From contig JAULJL010000001.1 in assembly GCA_030761205.1 (NCBI GenBank), positions 32,249,145-32,313,144 of the forward strand: a stretch of DNA of 64,000 bases, read 5' to 3'. Below the pieces are notes generated by a model, which did not search any database, was not told the DNA's origin, and was given only the letters and a program-made list of their open reading frames with translations. Made by a program: the position numbers and the translations under genes. Of the stretch, positions 24,707 through 38,000 are shown in pieces (position 1 is the first letter of the stretch; each line of letters starts with the position of its first letter). This DNA comes from Fremontodendron californicum. Its lineage: Eukaryota; Streptophyta; Magnoliopsida; Malvales; Malvaceae.

Positions 24707-24929
24707 AGTGTTTTTTGAATTTTTTTTTTCAAATACACGCTTGAAAATCATCATGGGGGATGGCGATTTCCTAGCTGATTTTAAAATGAGCGAATTTTGA
24801 AAATTAATTTGAAAACGACGGTATTTCGGTAAATAAATAAAAATTTGCTATATTATGATAAAAAAAACCCGACACAAATTTGTGAATTATTTGAATAATG
24901 TCAATTAGACTCGGCAATTTTGGACACAA

Positions 24930-25440
24930 CATGATTATACGACTCGAACACAACATGAAAAAAGTAATTAAAACACGAAACGAAAAATAACATGAACACG
25001 ACACAAATACACGAAGGTGTCAAAATCGACATAGAAAGAATTATTAACGTGTAAAAATTTATATAAATTTATAATATTTTAAACATACAATAAAATAACA
25101 CAAACACAAAATTGAATCATTATAACAAATTATATAAAATATGGGATGAATAGAGACACGACACAGACACACAAAATTTTCTCTTAATTGGATCACCATG
25201 ACAAATTATGCAAAATATTTGGATGAATTGAAACACGATACGAACACATAAAAAAAAATTAAAATACGATACGACACAAAAATAATATGAATACAATATA
25301 AATATATGAACGTGTAAAAATTTATATAAAATAAATTATTAATATATAAAAATTTATATAATAATATAATATTTTGAACATACATAAAAACACGAACATA
25401 AAAAATAATACAAATACGACACGAACATACAAAATTTTCT
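24930..25440 (-). repeat. ACACG-rich degenerate repeat, copy 1
   Basis: AT-rich text with recurrent CACGACACGAACAC and AACGTGTAAAAATTTATATAAA words. It is the reverse complement of the family at 61,990-63,070. No coding signal. Confidence 0.7.
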
Positions 25441-25560
25441 CTCTCTTTTTCCCCTTTTTTTTCCTTCTTTCTTTTTTTCCCCTTTCTTTCTTCTTTTTTT
25501 TCTTTAAAAAAAAAAAAAAACTTGGCTTACCGACATGGCAAGCCAATTTGAAGCAATTCC
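25441..25560. other. Polypyrimidine/poly-A low-complexity tract
   Basis: A run of TTTCCC and TTTCTTT words followed by about 14 A. Short ORFs on either strand here encode only Lys or Phe runs and are not genes. Confidence 0.7.
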
Positions 25561-25569
25561 CCCAATTGC

Positions 25570-26650
25570 AGACAGTACACCCAAGAATAGCTATTACTCT
25601 TTTATTCCTCATTTCATTTCATTGAATAGAATTATTATTTTTTATACCAGATTTGCCCTTTAAAATTTTCAAACATAAAAAAAATTTATTAAAAATTTAT
25701 TTTTAAATATTTTAAAAATATTTAATATCATTATAATATTTAATATTATTAAAATATTCATATTTTCAAATATACTATTAAAATATTACTATTTTCAAAT
25801 ATATTATTAAAATATTTGTATTTTAAAATATATTATTCAAATTATTATTAAATATTCATAATTTAAAATATATTATTAAAATATTCATATTTTAAAACAT
25901 GTTATTAAATATTATTAATTTTTTTTGATAAATTAATAAATATTATTATTAAAATATATTAATAATAATATTTTAATATTTTATGAAATATTTTTAATAA
26001 ATATATTACATATTATAAAATATTAATATTAATATTAAAATATATTACATATTATTAAATATTATTATTAAAAAAAATTTAATATATTGTTAAATATTAT
26101 TTTTGTATATGCTATTAAAATATTTTAATATACTTATTAAATATTATTATTAAATATTATCAATATTAAAAATATTATTAAATATTATTAAAAAATATTA
26201 TTCTTAAAATATTTTATATATTATTATTAAAATATTTAATATATTTATTAAATATTATTATTAAAACCATTAGTTATAATATATTATTAAATATTACATT
26301 ATTATTTTTAAATATTTTATTAAATATTAATATATATTATTAACATTTAAATAGATTATTAAAATATTGGTTGTAAATATATTATTATGATGTTATTAAA
26401 TATTATTAAATTTTAAATATATCATTAAAATATTATTTACTTAAATCAAAGGTAACATAGTTATTTTATATCTATTCTTTATATATTCTTTAACATCATT
26501 TTAACCAATCAAACAATGTAATATTATTCTTTCTCTATTCCATTCAATCAACTATATCTTGTAATACATATTCACCTTCTATTCCATTTCCACCGAATAG
26601 CTATTACATTCTTCCTCTATTCCATTTTAGCGAACCAAACGTACCTAAGA
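25570..26650. mobile_element. Possible AT-rich MITE-like element
   Basis: GAATAGCTATTAC followed by TATTCC/TTCC-rich text occurs near both edges (25,586 and 26,598), around a core at 25,680-26,450 that is almost only ATT/TAA words. The right edge reads, reversed, GGTACGTTTGGTTCGCTAAA, a typical plant MITE-type terminus. No clean terminal inverted repeat or target duplication could be fixed. Confidence 0.35.
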
Positions 26651-27764
26651 ATTTTATCAAATGAATCAATATTAGAACTTGAAATGATATGCTATTAAAA
26701 TTAAATTATATTTAAAACTTTACTTAAAAATTTAATTATCAAGTGCAATAAAATATAATAAATATTTATTCAAAATAAAAATATAATAATAAACTAATTA
26801 CAAAATTAAAATACTTGATAATATTTAATATTTAATATTTCTAAATTTTAAATTCTAAACATAATGTATGAAATTAAATTAATAAAAAATTCATAATAAG
26901 TAAAGATACAATTTTTAACACATTGACGTACTGACATACATATGTGATTATATATGTGTATATATATGTGTGTATATGTATATATATATATATATATATT
27001 TGTAACTCTTTATAATAAAATTTTGAATTTAGTAGCAATTATCATTTAACGGATCAATATTATGACCAAGCTAATCTAAATCAAATGATAAGAGATATAT
27101 AAATTTGAAATTAAAAAACAACACAGTTATTCTATATAACATGTATAATTATAAGAGATCAATTTATTATATATCACATGATAATGTATTATTATAACGT
27201 ATACAAATCATTATAATAAGATACGCATGTCAATGACTTATTTTATATACTTTTAAAAACTCACATAATAAAACTTAAAAGATTATACATTTTGAAATTA
27301 AAAAACACATTTATTCAAAAAACATGTATATAAAAAATTTATAATTTAAATTAAATAACATTATAATAGATTATATAACATATCATTTTCAGTATTTCAT
27401 ATATTTTATTCTACATTTCAGGAGAAGCGATTATACTTTTAAAATAAATATATATATTTATTTTAAATAATATGTATAAGAATAAAAAATTATAAAATTT
27501 ATTATAAATCATATATATACCCGTGAGAATTAAAATATATAATTATATTAAAGCATATTATAAGATTATCATAAATAATATAGCATATATTAATTTGTTA
27601 AAAATTAAATTATAAAATTATCATAAGTAATATATCATATAGTTTTATTTAAGTTTTCATTTTCGGTTTATTATTTTTGTACAGAAGATAAGAAAAAGAG
27701 AAAAAAGAAATAAAAAATGATAAAAAGAAAACGGAATATGAAAAGAAATAAAAAAGAAAACGAG
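26651..27764. other. AT-rich intergenic DNA with a TA/TG microsatellite
   Basis: No gene seen. An (TA)n/(TG)n microsatellite occupies about 26,935-27,000. The rest is low-complexity AT. Confidence 0.6.
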
Positions 27765-28471
27765 TTAATGTCATATTTAGTCCATGAACTATAATGAAAT
27801 TTGCAATGTAATACCTGTACTTTAAAAATGTGTAATGTGATACCTCAAGCTTCAGTCCGTCTACTAATGCACACCAACTTCCTAACACCGTTAAATATGT
27901 ATGCTGAGGTAACAGTTTGACCAATCCTAGTATGACACGTAGACAAAAATATCACATGGCATTGCAACGTGTCATATTTTCTAAAATATAAAAAATATTT
28001 TTAAAATTTTTAAATTAAAATTTCTTTTCTTTTCTTTTCTTTTTCTCTCTCTCCCTCTCTTGATCTCCCCTAGTTTCATGTCAAATTCGACCAATCAGTG
28101 GCTGAAAATGGCCTGGTCAGGCCGTTTCTGGCCACACCAAACAGTTCTCGACATCTTCAGACCGTTTTCGACCACTGGTTGGTGGAATTGAGCCTAAAAC
28201 AAAGAGAAATCAGAAGGGGAGGGGAGAAAAAAAATTATGTATTTATATATTTATTTTGAAAAAATATATATATTTATTTTTTATTTAAAAATATGATACG
28301 TGGTAGTGTCACGTAAGCAAATTGTCTATCATCATAGAGAGTTGAGGGTGTTAAGGGAGTTGACTACATTGGTAGATGGAATGAAATTATAGATACCACA
28401 TTGCGTATTTTAAAAATATAGATTTTACATTACACAATTCACTATAATTCAGAGGCCAAATATGACATTAA
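27765..28471. mobile_element. Non-autonomous DNA element with about 80-bp imperfect terminal inverted repeats
   Basis: The left end starts TTAATGTCATATTTAGTCC and the right end, reverse-complemented, starts TTAATGTCATATTTGGCC. Similarity continues for about 80 bp (AATGTGATACCT against AATGTGGTATCT at the inner edge). The 707-bp element has no ORF of note. Flanks GAAAACGAG and GAAAGTTTA match only partly, so the target duplication is unclear. Long imperfect inverted repeats favour a Mutator-like MITE. Confidence 0.75.
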
Positions 28472-29245
28472 GAAAGTTTATCAAAGAATGATTATATGGG
28501 TCGACGAATTATTGGTTTCAAAGCCGAAGAGCAATAATTGGGCCCCAGGCTTGGCCGAAAGCCGAAATGATGTCCAAAAGCAACATAAGTCCCAATAGGT
28601 CAAGATGAAGTTCTTAAATACAATAAAATAATTTAAAATTTAAAGCCCAATTCAAGGCCCAAAATTGATCTAAGATCGATTGAAAATGAAGTTTAGATTT
28701 AAGCTTGAAAATTGATCTTTTATCTCGGACTTGAGTTAAACTATATTTGACTCTTAAATCAAAATATCTGAAACAATCAAATGTAGCTTAATTCAAAACA
28801 TTTCAAGTAATGTTTTGTAGATCTGGATAAAATTTAGTGTCTATAGTAGGTAAAAAATTTTGTTGATCAATGTAATTGTGTATAGTTGTGTTTGTGTATG
28901 CTTGATACATTAGAATTGTGACATTATTTTAAGACTTAAATGGTAGTTTTCTTTTTGTTAGTACTTAAAAAATGTTTTATCTTTTATATATGCTAGTTTT
29001 CTTTTTAGTTAGCAATTAAATATTGTATCAAAATATATTATTTTGATATGGTTAATTTTTATTTTTTAAACATTTTAGATATGTGTAACTTAACAAAATT
29101 TATCCTTTTTGTTTAAAGAAAAATTTAGTGAAAAAATATAAATTAAGAGTCTTATATGTCTGTCAACCAAATATAAGAATCTCGTATTAAAGTTTGCTAA
29201 ACTAAATGCATGTATAACATATTATTAAGAACATGCGTTGGTAAT
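28472..29245. other. Intergenic, possibly with an LTR-end remnant
   Basis: No gene seen. At 28,817-28,846 the sequence ATCTGGATAAAATTTAGTGTCTATAG resembles the reversed terminus of the TGTAGACACC LTR family, but the adjoining 300 bp do not obviously match it. Confidence 0.4.
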
Positions 29246-30707
29246 TGTTGTCGATTTTCACCATGCAAGTGCACGTATCGTAATAAGTAATATAGTGAAA
29301 GTAAAGTGTTGATCCCACGAGAAATTATTATTAATTTTGCTAAATACTAAAATTCACACACTCAATCTTATCTAAACAATTAAATAAAGATGGTAATTAA
29401 AAACTAAAATAAAAAAAAATTAATACTGAAAGCAAGTAAAATAAAAAGGGTGAATTCAATTAATTATAAAAGTCTAGAATTACAACTTCCCTCAACACTT
29501 CGCTTGAATCTCTCTCAACCTTTTCACTTGATTAATGACCCTGAGTTGTTAACCTAGAGTTCTATCTTATTTATAAGGATTTTTCGATAGTCTCATAAGA
29601 ATATCCTTTTTAACCAATTAACTATATTCCTATGATAATTGAATTAAAGAAGAACTCATTAAGCTTAGGCTCTAACAATGGTTACACATGACAAGTAAGT
29701 GTATTCCTACCCTACCTACAGATCAATTCATCATAATAAATGAATATGAAATATGTGTCATTCAATCCATGTCTAACACTAAACTCCCTTTTCCAAGTTA
29801 TATTTAGGTTAACAAATCAATCTAATTGATGGCCAATCAACTAGAAGCATTAAGAACAAGATTGAACAAACAACTCAACAAACCATTAAATCAAGCTAGA
29901 GAGAGAAAGTAAATTCAAACTATGTGTTGAGTTTCATTGAAATCCAAGTACAAGAAATTTAGTTCATGATAATTAATGAAAACAAATATTCACCATCATC
30001 AACAAAACAAGAAAAATAAACAAAAGAAAAGAGAAAACTAAGAGTTGTCAATTCTTGAATCTTCAATCTTCACCAATTTTCCAATCTTCTTGAGAACTTT
30101 AGAGAATTAGGTTTTTAGACATCCAATATTCTTTATTCTGACATAAAAGAGTCCTATTTAAAGTGTCAAAGGCCTCCTGGAGTCCAAAACTTCGTTCCCA
30201 AGCAAATAGGTAAGTTTTTGCGTTTTTTAAGTTTTTTTGCGAGTTGCAAACATTAGCTGGGCGCTGCGGCGCTGATATTCTGCCTGGTCTCCGTATTCTG
30301 TCATCTTTGCGAATTTCGTCAGCTATTTTGACTGGGCAAATCTTATCTGATTTTGACGTGCCTTATACCGTTGGAAAGGTATGGAAGTCAGCTTCAAAAA
30401 TCAAGAGAGAGTTTTCTCAAATGAAGTCTTTAAGATCAAGTTTTTCTTGAAAGAATCTCCGGAGGAAGAATTTGCCTGCTCATTGCTTTGCATCGATTTT
30501 TGTCGTTTTGCACCTTGAAGCTCCAGATCACCTTGGACCTATAAAAATACATAAATAACAACTAAATAACTATTTTAAACATAAAATGGATAATTAAAAT
30601 AAATATAAAAAATCTAAAACTAATCAAATCTTAATAAAATCTTCAAGGACTTAACCGATTCAAAAGTATAAAAGGTGGCAAAATAACTATATTTCCTAGA
30701 GTTATCA
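29246..30707 (-). mobile_element. Solo LTR (second family), 1462 bp
   Basis: Plus-strand ends TGTTGTCGAT and GAGTTATCA, with target duplications gtaat at 29241-29245 and 30708-30712. It is homologous along its length to the solo LTR at 58726-59950. Minus orientation (LTR starting TGATAACTC) is inferred by analogy with element G, whose LTR also starts TGATAACTCG. No internal sequence remains. Confidence 0.88.
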
Positions 30708-30819
30708 GTAATCTTGTATGAAAAATCCTATTACCAAAAGTAATTTTCAATTCTCCAGGCCCAAAGATATTTTAATGGAATATGATATCATTGGGCAATT
30801 AAAGAATTCAATTTGTGGG

Positions 30820-31165
30820 TGTTGAGAGATCGCTGATATGGCGTAAGAGAATCTTCATTAGAAGCCGCCACATCAACAATATCTCAACAAGTTGTGGAAG
30901 CTTCAACGTCCTTTCTCTCACTAGACTCAAATGTTTCAGTTGCAGCAACCTCAACAAACTCAACTCTTATTTTATCTCCACAGACTTCCCTTAATTGGTT
31001 ATGAAAATAGCTTATTTTTTATTCAAAAGTTTGTTTTATCTCTTCATTTTAACTAAACAACTCTGTTTTATGCCTAACTAAAAGTGTACAGCTCTGTATA
31101 TATATTAACTCTCTAAATCAAATGATTTCATGAAATCAATCAATATTAGACCATCTATTTTGTTA
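30820..31165 (+). repeat. Probable 5' LTR of copia element I
   Basis: Starts TGTTGAGAGATCGCTGATATGG and lies directly before the primer site. A TATATATA promoter-like motif is at about 31,097. With no 3' LTR to compare, both limits are estimates. Confidence 0.4.
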
Positions 31166-31177
31166 TGGTATCAAACC
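31166..31177 (+). other. Primer binding site of copia I (initiator tRNA-Met type)
   Basis: TGGTATCAAACC, a slightly altered form of the usual plant copia site TGGTATCAGAGC, 67 bp before the gag ATG. Confidence 0.7.
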
Positions 31178-31723
31178 TCTTTCCTCTAACAAGTTACATC
31201 CTTTTTTTCTTCTTCTCTCTTTTTTTCCTATTTTTTTTCCAATATGGCCTCCAACTTGACCACAAGCAATCTGTCAACAATTGATGTTGTTTCTTCAAAT
31301 CCTAGTCAAAATTTAATAACGACCAACGTTGCTGCTCAGTTGCCTCTAAAGCTCATGCCTCTCAACTATTTTTCATGGAAAGCTCAATTTAACGCCCTTT
31401 TCTTTGGTCTAGATCTTCTAGGATATCTCGATGGCACTTTTCCATGTCCTTCTCCAACAATAGCTCAAAATGGTCAGACCATTCCCAACCCAGATTATCT
31501 TCCCTAGTGTCGAAAAGATCAACTAATTCTTCATGCGATTCTTGCGTCTCTGAGTGAAGCTGTCATACCATTGGTTTCTTCTACAACATCTAGTCAGAAA
31601 GCTTGGACTTGCCTCTCTCGTCTCTATGCCGAGAGATCTACCACTTACATGATTCATCTCACGAATAAACTCACTATGATTACTCGTTATTCTCTCTCTG
31701 TTACTGATTTTCTTGTCTCTATC

Positions 31724-31934
31724 TGAAGAGAATTAAGAGAATTTTGAAATTCAATTCAATTATGAAAATAATCTGATACAAGGTATGTATACAGGAGGAT
31801 ATTAGTATTCTAGGAAGGTTTTACTAAATCCCTAAAAGATAGAAAACTAATCTCCTAATTTACTCCTAATTTACAGCACCTAATTTACATCTATCTTCCT
31901 GTAATTATGGTCTGCTAATTTACAGCTAACAATA
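31724..31934 (-). repeat. 3' LTR of copia H
   Basis: The 211-bp LTR starts TGAAGAGAATTAAGAG on the plus strand and matches 56049-56248 closely. Its element-start is TATTGTTAGC where the 5' LTR has TGTTGTTAGC, so the TG end has mutated. Confidence 0.9.
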
Positions 31935-31950
31935 CTCCCCTTCAAGCTGG
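31935..31950 (-). other. Polypurine tract of copia H
   Basis: On the minus strand CCAGCTTGAAGGGGAG directly precedes the 3' LTR. Confidence 0.7.
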
Positions 31951-33429
31951 AGAATAGAATTTTCCATCCCTAGCTTGCTTACAATCTTCTGAAATGCTGA
32001 ACTCATCAGTCCTTTAGTTAAGACATCTGCTAGCTAGTTCTCTGTTGAAATATAAAGAGTGCAAATCAATCCACTTTCAAGTTTCTCCTTAATGAAATGT
32101 CTGTCAACCTCCACATGTTTAGTTCTATCATGTTGAAATGGATTATGAGCTATGTTGATTGCAGACTTATTATCACAATACAGCTACATTAGAGTCTCCC
32201 ATTTAATCTTCAAGTCATCTAGGATAATCTTGAGCCATAACAGTTCACAAATACCTTGTGCCATCGATCGAAATTCTGCCTCTGCACTAGACCTTGCTAC
32301 AACCGGTTGTTTCTTACTCCACTAGGTTACCAAATTTTCGCTAATGAAAGTACAATACTCAGATGTTGATCTTCTGTCAGTAACACAACTAGCATAATTA
32401 GCATCTGTGTATGTTTCTAGTTCCACTTTTTCCCTTTCTAAAGAGAATCCCTTTTCCTGGGTTGCCTTTCAAATATTGTAAGATCCGATATACTGCATCG
32501 AGATGGACCCCCCTTAGGATTTTGCATGAACTGACTCACAACACTCACTGCATATGTAATGTCTGGTCGTGTGTGTGACGAATAGATTAGCTTCCCCACA
32601 AGTCTTTGATACACGTCTTTGTCAACTGGTTCTCCTTCCATAGACTCTCCTAATCTATGATTTGGATCAGTAGGCGTATCTGATGGTCTACAACCAAGCT
32701 TACCTGTTTCTTTTAACAGATCAAGGACATACTTTTGTTGTGAAACAAAGATTCCTTCATTTGACCGAGCTACTTCTATTCCTAAGAAGTACTTCAATTT
32801 TCCAAGGTCCTTTATTTCGAACTCTTTTGCTAAATACTTCTTCAGAGCCTCATTTTCATCTAGATCATTTCCAGTTACAATTATATCATCCACATAAACT
32901 ATCAATGTCGTGAATCCCCTGAAGCCGAATGCTTGATAAACTATGTATGATCACCCTGACTCTATTTGTACTTCATATTCAACATTGCTTTGGTAAATCC
33001 TCCAAACCATGCCCGGGGAGATTGTTTGAGCCCATACAATACTCTTTACAGTTTGCACACTTTGCCTTTACCCAGATTTATGCCAAAACTAGGTGGTACT
33101 TCCATATAAATTTCCTCCTCAAGATCACCATGTAAAAAGGTATTTTTCACATCGAACTATTGTAAAGGCCAATCATAATTTGTTGCTAGAGATAACAATA
33201 GCCTTACTGTGTTCATCTTCGCCACTGGTGCAAATGTCTCTTGATAATCCACCCCATAGGTCTTTGTATATCCCTTGACTACTAGTCTTGCTCTATACCT
33301 CTCAATGGATCCATCTGACTTATACTTCACTGTGAAGACCCATTTGCATCCTACTGGTCTCTTTCCAGTTGGTAATTCCACTAGTTCCCATGTTTTATTT
33401 TTCTCCAAGGCCTCTATTTCTACTCTCAT
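31935..33429 (-). pseudogene. Copia H reverse transcriptase and RNase H, broken
   Basis: RT begins at about 33429 with ALEKNKTWELVELP, CKWVFTVKYKSDGSIERYRA and YQETFAPVAKMNTVRLLLSLA. It is interrupted by stops and frameshifts between 33156 and 32905, and resumes with the catalytic YVDD box at about 32885-32896, then the tail VSQFMQNP. RNase H follows to 31935, with a DRRSTSEYC stretch and VARSSAEAEF recognisable between stops. Domain order and motifs are those of Ty1/copia. The many lesions make it inactive. Confidence 0.85.
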
Positions 33430-33438
33430 TGCATGCTT

Positions 33439-34077
33439 CTATTCCTCTTTGCCAAGTGCCTGAGATAAGGTCTGTGGGATGTCTACAGTATTTAGATGGG
33501 CAAGAAAGTTTTTGTGCAAGGTTGATAATTTTTCAAATGACACAAAATGGGATAAAGGGTGTTGTGTGCATTTTCTAACACCTTTTCTTGTGGCTATGGG
33601 AAGATCCAAATCAAGAACAGTAGGTGATATCTCAGTAGAAGGACTTACCTCAGTCCCAAGTGACGATTTGGTTTCTTGAACTTGCACAGGATTGATCACG
33701 GGCTTTATCCTTCTTGAGTAGACTTGTAGTGGCTTTGTGAGAGTAGGATTTATTAGTTTTGATGGTTCTTCAAAAAGGTTAGAAGATGAAGGTGACTCAA
33801 TTGACTTGGCTTCAAAAATGGGTTCAGAAGGTTCAGAGGTAAGTTCTATTTCAGAAGTGGATTTTATTTGTACAGGAGATATTTTAACTACCATTGATGG
33901 TTCTCTCAAAAACAAATCCTTATCCTCCATAGATGATGTCTCCCCCTGAGAATAAGGGCTAGAAAAATAGCTTTCGTGTTCAGCAAAAGTGACATCAACA
34001 GAGACATAGGTTTTACGAGTGATAGGATTGTAGCATTTGTACCCTTTTTGAGTAGGTGATATCTTATGAAGACACAC
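33439..34077 (-). pseudogene. Copia H integrase-RT linker
   Basis: A 212-codon open stretch beginning near KGYKCYNPITRKTYVSVDVTF, the conserved end of the copia integrase region, followed by a Ser/Pro-rich linker with QVYSRR and ending before the RT start. It carries no catalytic motif. Confidence 0.75.
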
Positions 34078-34086
34078 TTGACTGCT

Positions 34087-35019
34087 CTATAATTTGCTTC
34101 GACTATGACAGTGAACATGAACAAATGAGACACATCCAAAAACTCTAGGGACTAACTTCGTTGACATATTGAAATCTGGAAAATACGTAGAAAACACCTC
34201 CATTGGACTTTTAAAATCAAGGACCCGAGACGGGATACAATTTATTAAATGAGTTGCAGTAAGGACAGCTTCCCCCCAAAAAGTTTTTGGAACATTTTGT
34301 TGAAACAAAAGAGCATGGACAGAGGCTAAAATGACAATTTTTCCTTTTAGCAACTCTATTTTGTTGGGGTGTGTCAACATAAGAAGATTCATGAATAATA
34401 CCCTCTTTTTGAAAGTATGGAGACAAAGTTTGATTAAAGCAGTCTCTAGCATTATCAGTCCTCAGCCTCTTAATTCTAACATTGAATTGAGTTTTGACCA
34501 TTGTATGAAAAATAGGAAAAATGTTGCTCACATCAGATTTTTGTTTTAGCAAACAAATCCATGAGACCCGAGTACAATCATCTATGAACGAGACAAACCA
34601 ACGAGCCCCTGAAATGTTTGGAACTCTAGATGGACCCCAAATATCACTGTGGATCAAGGAAAAAGGAACAATAGTTCTTTTATTACTCAAAGGAAAGGAC
34701 ACACGTCGGTGTTTAGCAAATTCACAAACCTCACAGTGAAACTCATTCAGATTAACATTCTTAAACAAAGATGGAAACATGACACTAAGAACACTAAAGG
34801 AAGGATGTCCAAGTCTAAAATGGTGAAGCCAAATTTTGTCTTTATTGGAATGAGAGTTTCTGGACAGAAACAAGAGAGGTGATTTGTTCCCACTGTTCAC
34901 TTGGTTACTAGGTAACTCAAGATAATAAAGGCCATGTCTTACCTTAGCATGTCCAATCGTCCTCCTCGTAACTTGGTCCTGAGTTATACAAGAAATATGA
35001 GAAAATATCATACTGCAGC
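34087..35019 (-). pseudogene. Copia H integrase, catalytic Glu lost
   Basis: From 35019 the frame reads GHAKVRHGLYYLE, then the zinc-binding HHCC set (HHFRLGH about 34,830; CEVCEFAKH), then catalytic Asp in HSDIWGP and Asp in RTDNARD. The third catalytic residue, normally Glu in the NGVAERKN box, is Lys (codon 34346-34348). A frameshift follows at once, and the frame resumes as LASVHALLFQQNVPKTFWGE down to 34087. The upstream protease joins at 55476 once solo LTR D is removed (DLKC then SMIFSH). Confidence 0.85.
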
Positions 35020-38000
35020 TGTCGACATGTGATCCCGATTGCGGGGACTTGTTCGAGTGAGAGGGAAACAAAAACAGAGGAAAAGATGACTTAATTCCTC
35101 TAGATTGAAATAAAAGGTCGAGGGTATGAAAACGGCCTCGTAAAAAGACATGGAGTCGCCACCAATCTTTTTTAGCTTGGTGTGATCGGCCACCTATTAA
35201 AACCGGTTTTATAAAACGTTTTAAAATTAATTAAAATTTTTTAAAACCAATTTCAAGTCTGCTTTATAAACCAGAGAAAATCGAAGAATCGGGTTCGGGA
35301 CTCGGTTACGTGCGGGGAAGGATTAGCACCCTCACAACGCCCGTATAAAACGGTACCTTATTAATCACGTGTTATCTCAAGTCTCGGTAAAAAGTTGGTT
35401 TTTAATATAGTATTCCAAGTTAATTCCCAATTTTAAGAAAAATAATTCCATTTTTAATTGAAAATGATTCGAAATTTATTAATTCAAAATTTTCCTATAT
35501 TCCCCGACAAAATCGGCAAAATATATAAATTTTTATTCATTTGGAAAACTTTCCGAATCATTCTCGTTTTTGAAAGAAAGATATTCCTTTATTAATGATA
35601 ATTGATGATATTCCCTCCAACAAACCCGGTAGAGAACTCATGAATTATTTTAACTCGGGAATATCTTTATTTTTATTGAAAATCATTATCTTTTCCAAAA
35701 CATTTAAAAATATGAACATGAACATGTATGACATAAATAAAATGACATGGCAAAGTCTAGATAATATAATGCAACCTAAATGATATGACATAATTTAAAT
35801 GGCATAGTATATTCTAGGTGAAATGAAAAATCCTAAGTATCATGGTATATCCTAAATGAGATAAAATGATTTAAATGATTTAAATGACATGGCAATTTTA
35901 AATGATATGGCATATTTTAAATGACAGGGTATATTATAAATAAAATAACCTAAATGACATGGAATATGATCTAAATGACAAGAAATGACATGAAACATAA
36001 AATAATGCTATCATAAAATATGCATGAAAACAAAATAAAAAATGCATGAACATAGTATATGCTAAATAATGTGACAAAAATAAATGACTAAATAAAAAAT
36101 ATAGGATAGCATTAAATATTCAAAATCATATGGCAAACAATATAACATCATAAAATTTAAATCAAAGTAATAATAATACCATGAAAAATATCATAGCAAA
36201 AATCACATATTAAATAAAATGCATGAACATGAAAAATGCAATGCATGAAAATGTATTTTTTCCTCTAAACAAAGAAATCCGTATATCTAAAAAGATATCC
36301 GGCTACGTTAGGAAAATATGTCAAATTAGATTTTCTAAAGAAACAAAACTTTGTGATTGTTTGAAAACAATTTTGAGGAAAAACTTGAATAAAGATTAAA
36401 ACCCTTACCAAACCCTTTTAAAATGGCTCTAATTTCCTAAGTTTAAAATCCCGGACTTGACCACCCTTAACCCGAGATTTATAAAATCATTTTTAAAGTT
36501 TAAAAAGGCTTAGAAACTACCCTAAGACAGTAGCTAAAGCTTCTAACCAACCCCCTCTAAATGCCTTAGCCAAATTCAACCATTATTTCTTTTTTGATTT
36601 CAAATCTGCCTCTACTGTCCGGTTTTGACACACGATTTTTTTTGCCTATTTTTAAAAATTCAAAAAAATATAAAAAAAATACTAGAGACTCAGAACATGT
36701 AAAAATACACGAGAAAACATCGTCTTAATTTTTTGATTAAAGATGACTGCCCAGAAAAATCGGAGAAGTTAGAGTACTAGGTGAAAAAAAACTGTTTTGT
36801 CAAAACACATTTTTTGCCTTTGATAAAGTCATTCAAAAATCAAAGTAAAAATTATTGGAGATCATCCTAAAGACCTAAGGCAGTAGCTAAAACATTTAGA
36901 AACCTTGTACAAAAATTGTCTAAGTAAAAAAAATCACAAAGGTAGAATAATCAATTTGACAACCCTTTAATTTTCCACAAGTATGCTCAAGAGAGCATGA
37001 CTTTGAGCCATTTATTGGCCTAAGTCATAAATCATGTGGCAATGGCATGGAATGCATGAACATACAGCAAATATAATATATGAAATGCATGGTCTAAAGC
37101 CTAAATGGTAAAGGAAATGCATGACAATTCAAGATAACCTAAATGCCTAGCATGAGTTTGCATGGCAATAAATGCTATCCTAACTTAATATGCATGCAAT
37201 GCTTGCTAATGCAAATATGACTTGGACCTAATATGTTATGAATATGCATGAAAATGCTAATGTAACCTAAGACCTAAGTAGCATGGCAATGCATGGCAAT
37301 ACCAATATGATTTAAGACCCAATATGCATGGCAATACCAATATGGCCTAGACCTAACATGTAGTGAAAATGCATAGCAATACTATGAACATACAATGACC
37401 AATGAAACTAATGCTAATGCTGAAACAAACAGCAACTAATACACAATTTCAAAATATGATAATGCAAAGCATGTTACCTAAACAAAATGCAAATGCATGA
37501 CAAGGCAAGAAATGCATGAAAAGGCCGAATGGTCACATGATACTCTAATGCACTCCTATCTAGTAAATGACACAAATATATGACAAATCATATCAAGATG
37601 CATAATGTCATGACATTTTCACAAGCATATGACATACTAAAATCAAAATGCACAAGTTCATGGCATGTAGTTGCAAACAAGTCAAGAAGCAAGATGAAAA
37701 TGCACATGTAAGGCATACTAAATATCAAGATATGCTAACTCATGGCATGGAGATGCAAACAAGCCAAGAAGCAAGATGAAAATGCACATGTGAGGCATAG
37801 CAACATGGAGTAGCCGAATGACCATATGACAAAATATGAAAATGTAAACGTGTGTATAATGTAAAACTTGAAATATGAAAAAATGCACAATATGAGCATA
37901 TGAACACAATGGCCGAATATGCAAGGGAAAATTATTAAGCATGGAACAGAAATATATAAGTAAATATAGCATAGAAAATAATGTAAAGAACATATAAAAA

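Noticed and set aside
32683..34882. Plus-strand ORFs over the copia H pol region
   Set aside because: Shadows of the minus-strand RT and integrase; none has its own motif.
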